A stretch of 64,000 bases of DNA from Bin87 sp965261925 (GCA_965261925.1 OZ253486.1:1116001-1180000); one strand, 5' to 3'. Positions 23,959 through 31,736 are shown, counted from the first letter of the stretch. The notes: a model not told the origin generated them from the letters alone. Program-made: numbers and translations.

Positions 23959-25335
23959 TCAGACGATCGGCGGAGGGATCGCAACGGGAAAGGGCACGTT
24001 GGGATAGCGTTCCAGCAACCGACGCCATACCGCGTGGCCCACCGCTTCCGCCCGGCGCACCACGTCATCTTCGTCAATCGTCAGCACCTTGCCGTCGCGC
24101 ATAACCCAGTCGCCGTCCACCATCACCGAGATTATATCGCCCGGCTGCCCATTGTGCACGAAGGCGGACACAACGCGCAGGCTCGGCACCAGGTGAGGCC
24201 GCAGCAGATCCACCACGAACAGGTCGGCCTTCTTTCCCGGTTCCAGGCTGCCGATGGATTCCGACATTCCCAACGCTTTGGCTCCCCCGGAGGTGGCCCA
24301 TTCCAGCACGTCCTCGGGTTGGGGATAGACCTCATCGTTGCGCCGCACCCGCTCCAGGAACAGCCCGGCCCGCATCACCTCCACCATGTCCTCGGCCATA
24401 TTGTCCGACCCCATGCCGATGGCGCACCCAGCTCCCTGCAACTCCCGTACCGGCGCGGCCGCGCCCCGTCGGGCGGCGATGGCGGCGTTGTTGGCAACCT
24501 TGACCCCGCACTGGCCCAGCAATGCAATCTCCGCAGGATTGACGTACCGGCAATGGGCGGCCAGCAGGTTCGGCCCCAGGAAGTCGTTGGCGAACAGGTA
24601 ATGGGTCGGCGACACGCCCCGGACGCGCATGACCGCTTCGATCTCCTGGCTGCTCTGGGACAGGTGGATGGTATAGCCGACACCGTAGCCTTCGGCCATC
24701 TCCCGACTTCGGCGCAGCAGGTCCGGCGAGCAGGTCTCGGGAGCGTGGGGCGCCAGGAAGCAGCTGACCCGCCCCTGCTGCCGGCCGTGCCAGGACTCCA
24801 CCAGGTCGGCGCTCCGTTGCAGTCCGGCGTCGGCCCTGGCCGCGTCGAAACGGTAAACTCCCTCCCGGGCCTGGGCTTCGTCCACGTCGTTGATGTTCTC
24901 CGCGAGCGCCAGCCGCAGCCCGGTCGCTGCCAGGTCGGGGGCGTAGCCCGCCACGTCGGACGAGATTTCCAGCAGGCAGGTGGCGCCGCTGCGTATGGAT
25001 TCCAGCGCGCCCAGCAACGCCAGCGTCTGACGCTCCTCCGCGCTCAGGAGAGAGCGGGCCGAAACCGGAAAGGTCAGCCGGGTCGGAAACCCGAAGTCCT
25101 CCAGTATTCCCCGATCCCCCGTGGCCAGCAGGTGGGTGTGACAGTTGACCAGGCCGGGAAAAACCGCCTTGCCCCGCCCGTCCACCACCTCGGCATCGGG
25201 ATGACTCCGCGCGACTTCCGCCGTCGGTCCCACGGCGGCAATCCGCCCTTCCGATACGGCGATGCCCGCATCATGCAAAACGGTGCGGCCCGCGTTGCCG
25301 GTTACGATGGTTGTATTAGCTATGACGGTGGTCAT
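23959..25335 (-). CDS. amidohydrolase (SsnA/triazine hydrolase-like)
   Basis: A 458-residue metal-dependent amidohydrolase of the cytosine-deaminase-like branch, which includes SsnA, S-adenosylhomocysteine deaminases and triazine hydrolases. Metal ligands visible: NCHTHLLATGD (HxH after strand 1), IHLSQS (His), NLLAAHCRYV (His) and IGMGSDNMAEDM (Asp). N-terminal IANTTIVTGNAGRTVLHDAGIAVSEGRIAAVGPT and C-terminal SLEPGKKADLFVVDLLRPHLVP are the small composite domain of the family. The ATG at 25335 follows the 15-bp tandem array by only a few bases, and the last repeat supplies a ggag site. Substrate is unresolved; a deaminase or dechlorinase is equally possible. Confidence 0.88.
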   Translation of the reverse strand: MTTVIANTTIVTGNAGRTVLHDAGIAVSEGRIAAVGPTAEVARSHPDAEVVDGRGKAVFPGLVNCHTHLLATGDRGILEDFGFPTRLTFPVSARSLLSAEERQTLALLGALESIRSGATCLLEISSDVAGYAPDLAATGLRLALAENINDVDEAQAREGVYRFDAARADAGLQRSADLVESWHGRQQGRVSCFLAPHAPETCSPDLLRRSREMAEGYGVGYTIHLSQSSQEIEAVMRVRGVSPTHYLFANDFLGPNLLAAHCRYVNPAEIALLGQCGVKVANNAAIAARRGAAAPVRELQGAGCAIGMGSDNMAEDMVEVMRAGLFLERVRRNDEVYPQPEDVLEWATSGGAKALGMSESIGSLEPGKKADLFVVDLLRPHLVPSLRVVSAFVHNGQPGDIISVMVDGDWVMRDGKVLTIDEDDVVRRAEAVGHAVWRRLLERYPNVPFPVAIPPPIV

Positions 25336-25342
25336 GTCCACT

Positions 25343-25762
25343 CCACGGAACCCCTTTCCACGGAACCCCTTTCCACGGAACCCCTTTCCACGGAACCCCT
25401 TTCCACGGAACCCCTTTCCACGGAACCCCTTTCCACGGAACCCCTTTCCACGGAACCCCTTTCCACGGAACCCCTTTCCACGGAACTCCTTTCCACGGAA
25501 CTCCTTTCCACGGAACCCCTTTCCACGGAACCCCTTTCCACGGAACCCCTTTCCACGGAACTCCTTTCCACGGAACTCCTTTCCACGGAACCCCTTTCCA
25601 CGGAACCCCTTTCCACGGAACCCCTTTCCACGGAACCCCTTTCCACGGAACCCCTTTCCACGGAACCCCTTTCCACGGAACCCCTTTCCACGGAACCCCT
25701 TTCCCCGGAACCCCTTTCCACGGAACCCCTTTCCACGGAACCCCTTTCCCCGGAACTCCTTG
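25343..25762. repeat. 15-bp minisatellite, 28 copies
   Basis: Twenty-eight head-to-tail copies of ccacggaacccctttc-type units (15 bp, CCACGGAACCCCTTT), nearly perfect; variants change only one base (aactcc, or cccc for ccac). It fills the space between the VOC gene and the amidohydrolase start, both read leftwards, so it would form the leader of the amidohydrolase. All six frames through it are open because 15 is a multiple of three and the unit lacks stops. On the minus strand each unit contains ggaaagggg, similar to a ribosome-binding site. Confidence 0.95.
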
Positions 25763-25797
25763 CTGCCGAGTTCAGTTTCAGCCCGCCGCCCCGGCGG

Positions 25798-26274
25798 TCA
25801 CACCGAGGTGGCGTCGGGCGGCGCCGGCCCCCGCTCCAGGAGCTCCAGCCAGTTCCCATCGGGGTCCTGCATATAGCAGCCTTTGCTGGCCGCCGGATAC
25901 ACCGGGTTGGGCCGGGTCGCCGGCGGGTTGACGAACCTCACCCCCTTCGCGCTGAGGTCGGCGTAAAACGCGTCCAGATCGTCGACGATGATGCCCAGGT
26001 GGGTCGCTCCCACCTGGTGGCGCTGGGGCAGCGCGACGGCATCCCCCGCCGGGTTCAGGTACTGGATCAGCTCCACCGAGTGGCGTTGATCCCCGGCCCC
26101 CAGGTACACGATGCGCAGCCGCGCGTCAGGATAACCGACGACCTCCGAGATGAAGTCGCCTTCCAATACCTGGTCCCGCTCTATGCTGAGACCCAGCAGG
26201 TCGCGGTAGAAAGCCAGGGACCGTTCTATGTCGCTGACCACGAACCCGGTGTGGTTCATCCATTGGACTTCCAT
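25798..26274 (-). CDS. VOC-family (glyoxalase/dioxygenase-like) protein
   Basis: A 158-residue vicinal-oxygen-chelate protein with two beta-alpha-beta-beta-beta modules. Module 1 has WMNHTGFVVSDIERSLAFYRDLLGL (metal His near residue 8) and RHSVELIQYL (Glu). Module 2 has GATHLGIIVDDLDAFYADLSAKGVRFV (His) and CYMQDPDGNWLELLERGP (Glu). The four ligands match a glyoxalase I/epimerase/dioxygenase-type metal site. It is upstream of the amidohydrolase on the same strand, separated by the minisatellite. Substrate cannot be told from sequence. Confidence 0.85.
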   Translation of the reverse strand: MEVQWMNHTGFVVSDIERSLAFYRDLLGLSIERDQVLEGDFISEVVGYPDARLRIVYLGAGDQRHSVELIQYLNPAGDAVALPQRHQVGATHLGIIVDDLDAFYADLSAKGVRFVNPPATRPNPVYPAASKGCYMQDPDGNWLELLERGPAPPDATSV

Positions 26275-26429
26275 GTTTGTCTGCCTCCCCTGTGGTCAGG
26301 CGTGCCCACTAACGTCGTTGTCAGAAGCAGGACTAGCCGGATTGATCCGTCAAATCCTCGAAATCCTGCTTCTGACTTTCGGATGCCCGGATGCTCGGAC
26401 CCGGATGCCCGGAGGGGGGAGTGCGTGGG

Positions 26430-27977
26430 CTACCGGCCTTCCTTGATGTATTCGGACACCTTCTCGCCGATCATGATCGTGGTGGCGTTGGTGTTGGCCC
26501 GGATGCAATCGGGCATGACCGATGCGTCGGCCACCCGCAGGCCCTCCACGCCCTTGACCCTTAGCTGCTGGTCCACCACCGCCAGGGGATCCGAGTCCGG
26601 CCCCATCTTGCACGTGCCCGATATGTGGTGCGACGTTCCCGAGTTCTTGCGCAGCCAGTCGTCCAGCAACTCATCGGACGCCAGCTCCTCGTCGGTGGGC
26701 ATGACCCGTTCCGCTACCAGGCTGGAGAAGGGAGGCCGCTCCGCCATCCGGACGCCCAGGCGTATCGCCTCCCGCATCCGGCGCAGGTCCTCCGGCTCCT
26801 GGTAGTAGTTGTAGTTCAGGAACGGCTGCACGTGGGGGTCGGTGGACTCCAACGTCAGCTCGCCCTGGCCCAGCGCCAGCTGCAGGCTCGCCCCCATGCC
26901 GATGTAGTTCAGGTCCTCGTCGATGGCGACGTGGGCCGGGCGGTGCTCGCTGGTCATCAGGTTGGGGCTCAGCTGCATGTCGTTGCGCAGGTCTGAGCCT
27001 TCCACCGTGTAGCGCAGTCCCACCTGGATCACCGGCGCCTGCACGTCGGGCTTCTCGCCATTGGCCAGGTACAGGACGGACGCCGCGGGATGGTCGCGCA
27101 GGTTCTTGCCGACGCCCGGGGAGTCGTGCACCACCGGGATGCCCATGCCGCGCAGGTGCTCCGCCGGCCCCACGCCGGACAGCATCAGGAGCTGCGGCGA
27201 CGCCACGGCCCCGCTGCTGACGATGATCTCGCCGCCATCCACCGTGAAGACCTCGCCGCCGCTCTCCGCCTCGATCCCGACGGCACGGTTGACGTCGAAG
27301 ATGATCCGCCGCGCGGTCACGCCGCCCCGTATGGTCAGGTTCAGGCGGTGCCGCGCGATGTCCAGGTAGTTGATGGCCATGCTCATACGCACGCCGTCAA
27401 TGGTGTTGCGGGCCCGGGGCGAGACGCCCGTGGACTCGGGGTGGTTCTGGTCCTCGTCCTGGGGGAAGCCCTCGTCAAGGCACGCCCGCTCAAAGGCCAC
27501 GGCGTGGGGCAGCCACTCGCTGCGGGGAGCGCGACGCACCGGCACCGGCCCGTCGGAGCCGTGGAAGTCGTCGCCGCCAAAGTCCAGGTCGGTCTCCAGC
27601 TTGTTGAAATAGGGCAGGCACCCGGTGAAACTCCACTCGTCGTTGCCCCACTCGGCCCAGCGGTCATAGTCCTCGGGGATGCCGCGGAACAGCACCTGCC
27701 CGTTCACCGCGCTGGAACCGCCGGTCGCCTTGCCCCGCGGGATCACCAGGCTGTCCTGCTCCTCCGTGATCCGGGCGTTGTAGCCCCAGTTGTGCGGCCC
27801 GTAGGCCGAGAGCCACACGTTGTTCCCCAGCTTCAGGTCGTCGGGCAGTTGCTCAAAGACCGGGTAGTCCGGGCCGGCCTCCAGCAGCAGCACGGAACGG
27901 TCCGGGTCTTCCGACAGCCGGCTGGCGATGGTGCACCCGGCGGAACCCCCGCCCACCACGATGACGTCGTACTTCAT
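26430..27977 (-). CDS. GMC-family FAD oxidoreductase
   Basis: A 515-residue glucose-methanol-choline oxidoreductase (alcohol or aldehyde oxidation using FAD). The dinucleotide-binding motif MKYDVIVVGGGSAGCTIASRLSEDP opens the protein. The GMC signature IPRGKATGGSSAVNGQVLFRG and the second one SGAVASPQLLMLSGVGP follow, and the catalytic His lies in TSHHISGTCKMGPDSDP, with DASVMPDCIRANTNATTIMIGEKV near the end. The start at 27977 is placed by the FAD motif; the open frame extends 340 bp upstream through a 20-bp repeat array that encodes no domain. A close paralogue is at 55588-57135. No signal peptide. Substrate unknown. Confidence 0.92.
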   Translation of the reverse strand: MKYDVIVVGGGSAGCTIASRLSEDPDRSVLLLEAGPDYPVFEQLPDDLKLGNNVWLSAYGPHNWGYNARITEEQDSLVIPRGKATGGSSAVNGQVLFRGIPEDYDRWAEWGNDEWSFTGCLPYFNKLETDLDFGGDDFHGSDGPVPVRRAPRSEWLPHAVAFERACLDEGFPQDEDQNHPESTGVSPRARNTIDGVRMSMAINYLDIARHRLNLTIRGGVTARRIIFDVNRAVGIEAESGGEVFTVDGGEIIVSSGAVASPQLLMLSGVGPAEHLRGMGIPVVHDSPGVGKNLRDHPAASVLYLANGEKPDVQAPVIQVGLRYTVEGSDLRNDMQLSPNLMTSEHRPAHVAIDEDLNYIGMGASLQLALGQGELTLESTDPHVQPFLNYNYYQEPEDLRRMREAIRLGVRMAERPPFSSLVAERVMPTDEELASDELLDDWLRKNSGTSHHISGTCKMGPDSDPLAVVDQQLRVKGVEGLRVADASVMPDCIRANTNATTIMIGEKVSEYIKEGR

Positions 27978-28020
27978 GCTCTGGCCTCCTGCAGTGGATA
28001 CGCTCTGCTTGCAGTTACTT

Positions 28021-28140
28021 GTCGATAGTTGCGTGTCGTGGTCGATAGTTGCGTGTCGTGGTCGATAGTTGCGTGTCGTGGTCGATAGTTGCGTGTCGTG
28101 GTCGATAGTTGCGTGTCGTGGTCGATAGTTGCGTGTCGTG
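28021..28140. repeat. 20-bp minisatellite, 6 perfect copies
   Basis: Six identical head-to-tail copies of gtcgatagttgcgtgtcgtg occupy exactly 120 bp, beginning 43 bp upstream of the GMC oxidoreductase start. Because 20 is not a multiple of three, it is unlikely to be coding. Its place suggests a promoter-proximal array that could bind a regulator repeatedly or vary in length. Confidence 0.95.
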
Positions 28141-28524
28141 ATTGAAGCGCAAGTCGGCCGGATGCTCAAGTCATGTGACTGGTTGACCGCCGGGCCGTGA
28201 CCGCAAATCGCCCGTAGCCTAACACCTCGAGCAGATTGTGTCCCGTGCGGATCGTCGACCACTTGCCCGGCGGTCCCGGCCTTCCCCGTCAATATTCCTG
28301 CGCGCCCCGTGCGCACCCGTTCTGCATCAAACCGTCATTGCAAGCGAAGCGCGGCAATCTCGTTGCCGGTGGCGTCGTCGCTTACTCAACAGGATCGCCA
28401 CGTGGTTCGACAACCTCGCCATGAACGACTTCTCTTGTCGCGATGCGCACACCGGTTGTCTCCCAATTGGCAAAGTTGCGAATGAACTGTGCCATCGTTA
28501 GACTCGGTGCAGCATGTGTGCAAG
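28141..28524. other. intergenic region with R1 repeat
   Basis: About 385 bp with no supported gene. It includes a diverged R1 copy at 28335-28363 and the presumed promoter side of the GMC gene. Open frames here lack start signals and typical codon use. Confidence 0.4.
28335..28363. repeat. dispersed repeat R1, left arm
   Basis: tcattgcaagcgaagcgcgg then caatctcgt: an R1 copy with several substitutions, same orientation as the others. Confidence 0.6.
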
Positions 28525-28862
28525 ATGACCAACTTCGCCGACCGAACCATCTGGACCGGGGACATCCTGCGCGGCCTCAACTCCGCGTCGGTCGACCTCA
28601 TCTACCTGGACCCGCCGTTCAACTCCAACCGCAACTACGCCGCGCCGGTGGGCAGTGCCGCGGCCGGAACCGCCTTCAAGGACACCTGACCTGGACGTGG
28701 CCTGGATAGGGTGATAGCCGACGAGCAACCAGCTATGCACCAAGTATTGCAGGCTTTGGTACTGGGTTACGGAAGGGGAATGCAGTCCTACCTGCATCGT
28801 GATGCGAAGGCCGAACACTACCTCAAACTGCTAATGCACGGCAGTCTCGCGGTGCAGTCCGC
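28525..28862 (+). pseudogene. DNA methyltransferase 5' remnant
   Basis: The start of a site-specific DNA methyltransferase of the beta (DPPY/F) class. The first 54 residues are intact: TIWTGDILRGLNSASVDLIYLDPPFNSNRNYAAP with the DPPF catalytic motif, then AAAGTAFKDT and a TGA. Past the stop, related sequence continues across single-base losses as LDVAWIG, then VIADEQPAMHQVLQA, and then GMQSYL directly joined to HRDAKAEHYLKLLMHG, where intact homologues have about 25 more residues between SYL and YLHCD. So at least three small indels and one internal deletion have destroyed it. The rest of the gene resumes at 29337. Confidence 0.7.
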
Positions 28863-28943
28863 ACCGGGCAGTGTAGTCGATGTGTCCTGTCTCGGATTTC
28901 AAGCAGCAGGATTTTCCGCGCTCAAAAATATCGGAGCAAAACT

Positions 28944-29318
28944 ATGGTCATCCCAGACAAATTGCCGGAATACTCAATCACGATCTCGCCAGGCTTGCTC
29001 CTGTTGCTGCCGCTATTCCTGTTCCTACTCCCAGCACTGTACTTTATGATCAGTGCCATTTATATCAACAGACGGAGAGGATCTAATGCTGCGGTGACGC
29101 ACCTTAGATGGGGTGCGCTAATACTTACCGTCTTAGGCATGTTGCTCCTGATCAGTATGGTCGCTCTCATGTTTGCGGCAAAACCTTTGCTGGCGATAGG
29201 GGCAACCCTAGCGTTGGCTTGGATACTCACCGCCATGGCTACCGGTGTCGTAACCATCTTCCTGCGCTCCGAACCAACAGAAACAACCACCGTCGAACAA
29301 CCGCATTCCACAGTTTAA
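28944..29318 (+). CDS. small membrane protein within methyltransferase remnant
   Basis: A 124-residue protein with three or four hydrophobic spans (ISPGLLLLLPLFLFLLPALYFMISAIYI, WGALILTVLGMLLLISMVALMFAA, LLAIGATLALAWILTAMATGVVTIF), a basic loop INRRRGSN and a short polar tail. Family not recognised. It lies between the two remnants of a methyltransferase-HNH gene, in the same direction, and is less GC-rich than its surroundings, so it probably arrived by the event that broke that gene. No clear ribosome site was found, though an ATG start and hydrophobic pattern support coding. Function unknown. Confidence 0.55.
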   Translation: MVIPDKLPEYSITISPGLLLLLPLFLFLLPALYFMISAIYINRRRGSNAAVTHLRWGALILTVLGMLLLISMVALMFAAKPLLAIGATLALAWILTAMATGVVTIFLRSEPTETTTVEQPHSTV

Positions 29319-29336
29319 CGTGCCTGACGGAGCACT

Positions 29337-29753
29337 TTGGTCATAAACATGGGAGCCACCAACCTCGGCCGGCCATGGATAGGTATTGACACCTCGCCCA
29401 AGGCCGTCGAGTTGGTCAATATGCGCCTGCAGCAGTCCATGGGCGACCTGTTCCACAACCGTCTGGTTACGGGCCGCACCGACATCCCCAGGCGCACCGA
29501 CATCGACACGCCAGTTCCATACCGCCAGAACAAGCATGTCCTGTTCGGTCAGCAGGAGGGCCAGTGCAACGGGTGTCGGAGCGAATTCCCTTTCAAGATT
29601 CTGGAGGTGGACCACATCATCCCGCAACGTGCCGGTGGCCATGACAACATCGAGAACCTGCAGTTGCTGTGCGCCCACTGCAACCGGGTGAAGGGCGACG
29701 GGCCGCAGGAGTACCTGGTAGCCAGGCTGCGCGAGCTGGGAATTGCGGTGTGA
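29337..29753 (+). pseudogene. methyltransferase C-terminus fused to HNH nuclease, remnant
   Basis: The 3' part of the same broken gene, 138 residues open from a TTG. It begins in the last methyltransferase motif (NLGRPWIGIDTSPKAVELVNMRLQ, the SAM-binding end of a circularly permuted enzyme), passes a linker (RTDIPRRTDIDTPVPYRQNKHVLFG) and ends in an HNH endonuclease domain: CNGCRSEFPFKILEVDHIIPQRAGGHDNIENLQLLCAHCNRVKGD, with paired CxxC-type zinc Cys, the DHI motif and the final N-x-x-K. This piece could still be expressed as a free HNH protein. In intact relatives the two activities sit in one chain, suggesting a restriction-modification fusion. Confidence 0.7.
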
Positions 29754-29777
29754 TGTGAGTTGGCTCGGCCGTGGACT

Positions 29778-30203
29778 TCATCTGCTTGGACAAGCGCATC
29801 CGTCTTCGGCTTCGCCTGGGGAAAACTCTTGCAAGGCTTGCAGCAGATCGATCGCATAGATTTGTGAGATCTTCAGAAAACCGTCCGGGGAAAGTGCCAT
29901 GTTACGAAAATTGATCTGACCCAATTCATAATCCGCCCGTACCCTTAGGCTGATCATATCGTTCAGCAGATTGCCAATTTTCTTATGGGTGAGATCAGCA
30001 CCTGTATTGAACCTCTCTCTCAAATCAGCGTGCCTACGTGTTCGTGCCAACGGCGTCGCGTTCGGGTTCACACGAAAATATCGGCAACAAGCCTCGTGAT
30101 GAGGTCCATAGTACAAGCGACTTACGACTGTACGAATTTCTGCTTCAGAGAGCGGCTCTTGGGCCTTTTGGGCAGCCCAATGATAAAACTCAATGGGCTT
30201 CAT
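29778..30203 (-). CDS. HEPN-like protein, last gene of four-gene cassette
   Basis: A 141-residue all-helical protein resembling HEPN domains: EAEIRTVVSRLYYGPHHEACCRYF matches the conserved helix with aromatic pair, and MISLRVRADYEL resembles the second conserved helix with the R..ADY motif. HEPN proteins are often RNases or toxins in defence and toxin-antitoxin pairs. The start overlaps the stop of the upstream gene by 4 bp (ATGA), so they are co-translated. The Pro/Cys-rich end (CACPSR) may not be conserved. The HEPN call is from pattern only. The neighbour at 30200-30616 is the likely partner. Confidence 0.6.
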   Translation of the reverse strand: MKPIEFYHWAAQKAQEPLSEAEIRTVVSRLYYGPHHEACCRYFRVNPNATPLARTRRHADLRERFNTGADLTHKKIGNLLNDMISLRVRADYELGQINFRNMALSPDGFLKISQIYAIDLLQALQEFSPGEAEDGCACPSR

Positions 30204-30616
30204 AGCTCGGACGGGATCAGACTAAAGAAAATCCGACGACCATAGTCCTGGTGTTGCTCGCTGGACCACTCTTCGGACCAATCGCTTACTTTGGCTAGGA
30301 TCGCATCACGTGCCTCACTGGCAATCGACCAGTCGCCACTCACCACCAACGTTAGGTCGAGCGCGTAAGTGTCTTTTTCATCCGGTACGCTCGAAACTGA
30401 CACGGAGGCGGAATTCAATCGTGAGCCCAAGGAGCCTAGGGCCGTTCTAAATATGTAATTCAAAACCCGCTCGCGAAACGGTGTCCGGAGGAAACGGCAG
30501 TCGTCGGGAAAACGGAGCAGTTCGTGCACCCGTGCACCAGCGGAAGCAATGCTTTCTCTGCGCGGCACAGTAGCTGCCGCCTTTACCGGCGGCTTAAAAA
30601 TGGTTGTAGATTGCAT
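30200..30616 (-). CDS. hypothetical partner of HEPN-like protein
   Basis: A 138-residue protein of unknown family. After a disordered basic N-terminus (KPPVKAAATVPRRES) it has ARVHELLRFPDDCRFLRTPFRERVLNYIF, then a predicted sheet-helix-sheet part (YALDLTLVVSGDWSIASEARDAILAKVSDWSEEW, then QHQDYGRRIFFSLIP). The pattern of a strand pair around a long helix could be a degraded nucleotidyltransferase-like or antitoxin fold, but the GS..DxD catalytic motif of MNT proteins is absent. Coupled to the HEPN-like gene by a 4-bp overlap; 21 bp after the gene at 30638. Confidence 0.55.
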   Translation of the reverse strand: MQSTTIFKPPVKAAATVPRRESIASAGARVHELLRFPDDCRFLRTPFRERVLNYIFRTALGSLGSRLNSASVSVSSVPDEKDTYALDLTLVVSGDWSIASEARDAILAKVSDWSEEWSSEQHQDYGRRIFFSLIPSEL

Positions 30617-30637
30617 GGTCTTCAGTCCCTCTGATCT

Positions 30638-31093
30638 TTAGGTGCGACTGCTGGCAATGACCAAGGCTCTAACAAATGAAGCAAGTTGGTGTTCTTGATC
30701 CTCGTTCCACGCGGCCCAATGAGCCCCTGCACTCGTTTGCCCAACAACCAGGGCGATGGCTACAAGCGATGCCCCTTCGGTGCGAGGGAATCCCACGAGC
30801 GGACCGCGAATAATCGAAACACCGTCAATTGAAGAAAGGCTGCGGACAGACACTCCCCCCCCGGACCTGTCGCCATCATCTCCTTCGACGTCTACAACCC
30901 GCCCATCGCCGATCACCGCGACGTTGCAGTATTGGTGCTCTGGGTCATCCCGCACGTAAAAACCTTCGACGTTCTGCACCGCGGCCGTCTGCTCATACAA
31001 CGCCCAATAATCGCGGAAGTCACGCAGTTCGCGGCTCGATAGCAATTCCCTTACGGCCTTTTCAACGTCGTGACGTTGACTGTTTCCGCTCAC
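30638..31093 (-). CDS. hypothetical protein, HEPN cassette
   Basis: A 151-residue acidic protein of unknown family. The N-terminal helix region (DVEKAVRELLSSRELRDFRDYWALYEQTAAVQN) is followed by a mainly beta section (EHQYCNVAVIGDGRVVDVEGDDGD, VSIIRGPLVGFPRTEGASLVAIALVVG) and a final helix (EDQEHQLASFVRALVIAS). The GTG start at 31093 overlaps the stop of the upstream gene (GTGA), giving translational coupling. It could be a bacterial PH-like or sensor domain; nothing is diagnostic. Position in the cassette suggests a shared function with the HEPN-like gene. Confidence 0.5.
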   Translation of the reverse strand: MSGNSQRHDVEKAVRELLSSRELRDFRDYWALYEQTAAVQNVEGFYVRDDPEHQYCNVAVIGDGRVVDVEGDDGDRSGGGVSVRSLSSIDGVSIIRGPLVGFPRTEGASLVAIALVVGQTSAGAHWAAWNEDQEHQLASFVRALVIASSRT

Positions 31094-31437
31094 AGTGGCA
31101 TCTCTCCATTCAGGGCAACGTTGCCAGTAGCATCCGAGGTTCCAACTCTTTCGTCAGGCAAGTCGGTGTTGTCTGGGGATGTTAGGCTAATGCCACCGCC
31201 GTATTTTGACAAGTAGTCACGACCCCTATCCTTCAAGCAAATATACGTTGCTCCCGGGGCAAAGGTTCTATTGATACCCAATTTGCTTCGCCTAATATTT
31301 GTTACGTAAAGCAATCCATTCGGGAGTCCCGAAGATTTCGTGATTGCGAAAATCGCCGTACGGATTATGCAAGGCAATGGGACGCGAAACCACCGCGCAT
31401 TTGACCCGAACCCATCGTCCGAACACTGCCGTCGCAC
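31090..31437 (-). CDS. hypothetical protein, first gene of HEPN cassette
   Basis: A protein of up to 115 residues; the true start is uncertain. The C-terminal 60 residues (NRTFAPGATYICLKDRGRDYLSKYGGGISLTSPDNTD) look well coded, whereas the first 40 residues are less convincing, and another frame (31292-31516, containing RVKCAVVSRPIALHNPYGDF) is also open there. Either a small gene precedes it or a frameshift has split one gene. Its stop overlaps the GTG of the next gene. It begins next to the 3' end of tRNA-Ala(TGC). Family unknown. Confidence 0.35.
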   Translation of the reverse strand: MRRQCSDDGFGSNARWFRVPLPCIIRTAIFAITKSSGLPNGLLYVTNIRRSKLGINRTFAPGATYICLKDRGRDYLSKYGGGISLTSPDNTDLPDERVGTSDATGNVALNGEMPL

Positions 31438-31590
31438 TCGTCATGCGACGAATCCCGTGGTGCCGTCCACGAGAGCAGATTTCACCTGAGCCGGAGCGTA
31501 ATTGATCCCAGAACATCCATCCAATCGGAAACTGGACATTGGCCAGTCATTCCTGACATTTCTGGGGCGAGGGCGATATCATGCGCAAAA

Positions 31591-31665
31591 TGGTGGAGGC
31601 TACGGGATTCGAACCCGTGACCCCCTGCTTGCAAAGCAGGTGCTCTCCCACTGAGCTAAGCCCCC
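31591..31665 (-). tRNA. tRNA-Ala(TGC)
   Basis: A complete 75-nt cloverleaf read on the minus strand from GGGGGCTTAGCTCAG to CCTCCACCA, with encoded CCA. The acceptor arm GGGGGCT pairs with AGCCTCC (one G-T), the anticodon stem CCTGC/GCAGG encloses loop TTTGCAA with anticodon TGC, and the T arm ACGGGTTCGAATCCCGT is standard. Its 3' end faces the HEPN cassette and methyltransferase remnants, as would an integration site. Confidence 0.97.
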
Positions 31666-31671
31666 ACGAGT

Positions 31672-31698
31672 AAAGGGCGGCCGGCGCGACCGCCCTTC
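31672..31698 (-). terminator. terminator of lactonase operon
   Basis: An 8-bp GC-rich stem (aagggcgg / ccgccctt) with a 9-nt loop and a T run when read on the minus strand, 39 bp after the lactonase-family stop and just upstream of tRNA-Ala. Confidence 0.55.
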
Positions 31699-31736
31699 CA
31701 TACTATCACCCAGCCTAGCCATCCGGCCATGCGCGC

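Noticed and set aside
25343..25762. CRISPR array
   Set aside because: Units of 15 bp follow one another without spacers; no cas gene is near. It is a minisatellite.
25332..25859. repeat protein encoded by the minisatellite (SVERG repeats)
   Set aside because: All six frames are open because of the unit length; no start signal or known repeat protein of this type.
23671..26805. 1044-residue plus-strand open frame
   Set aside because: It runs antisense through the amidohydrolase, the VOC gene and the minisatellite, with Arg/His/Pro/Gln-rich sequence typical of a GC-rich shadow frame.
28021..28316. N-terminal extension of the GMC oxidoreductase across the 20-bp array
   Set aside because: The FAD motif begins at ATG 27977 as in relatives, and the array encodes frame-cycling low-complexity sequence.
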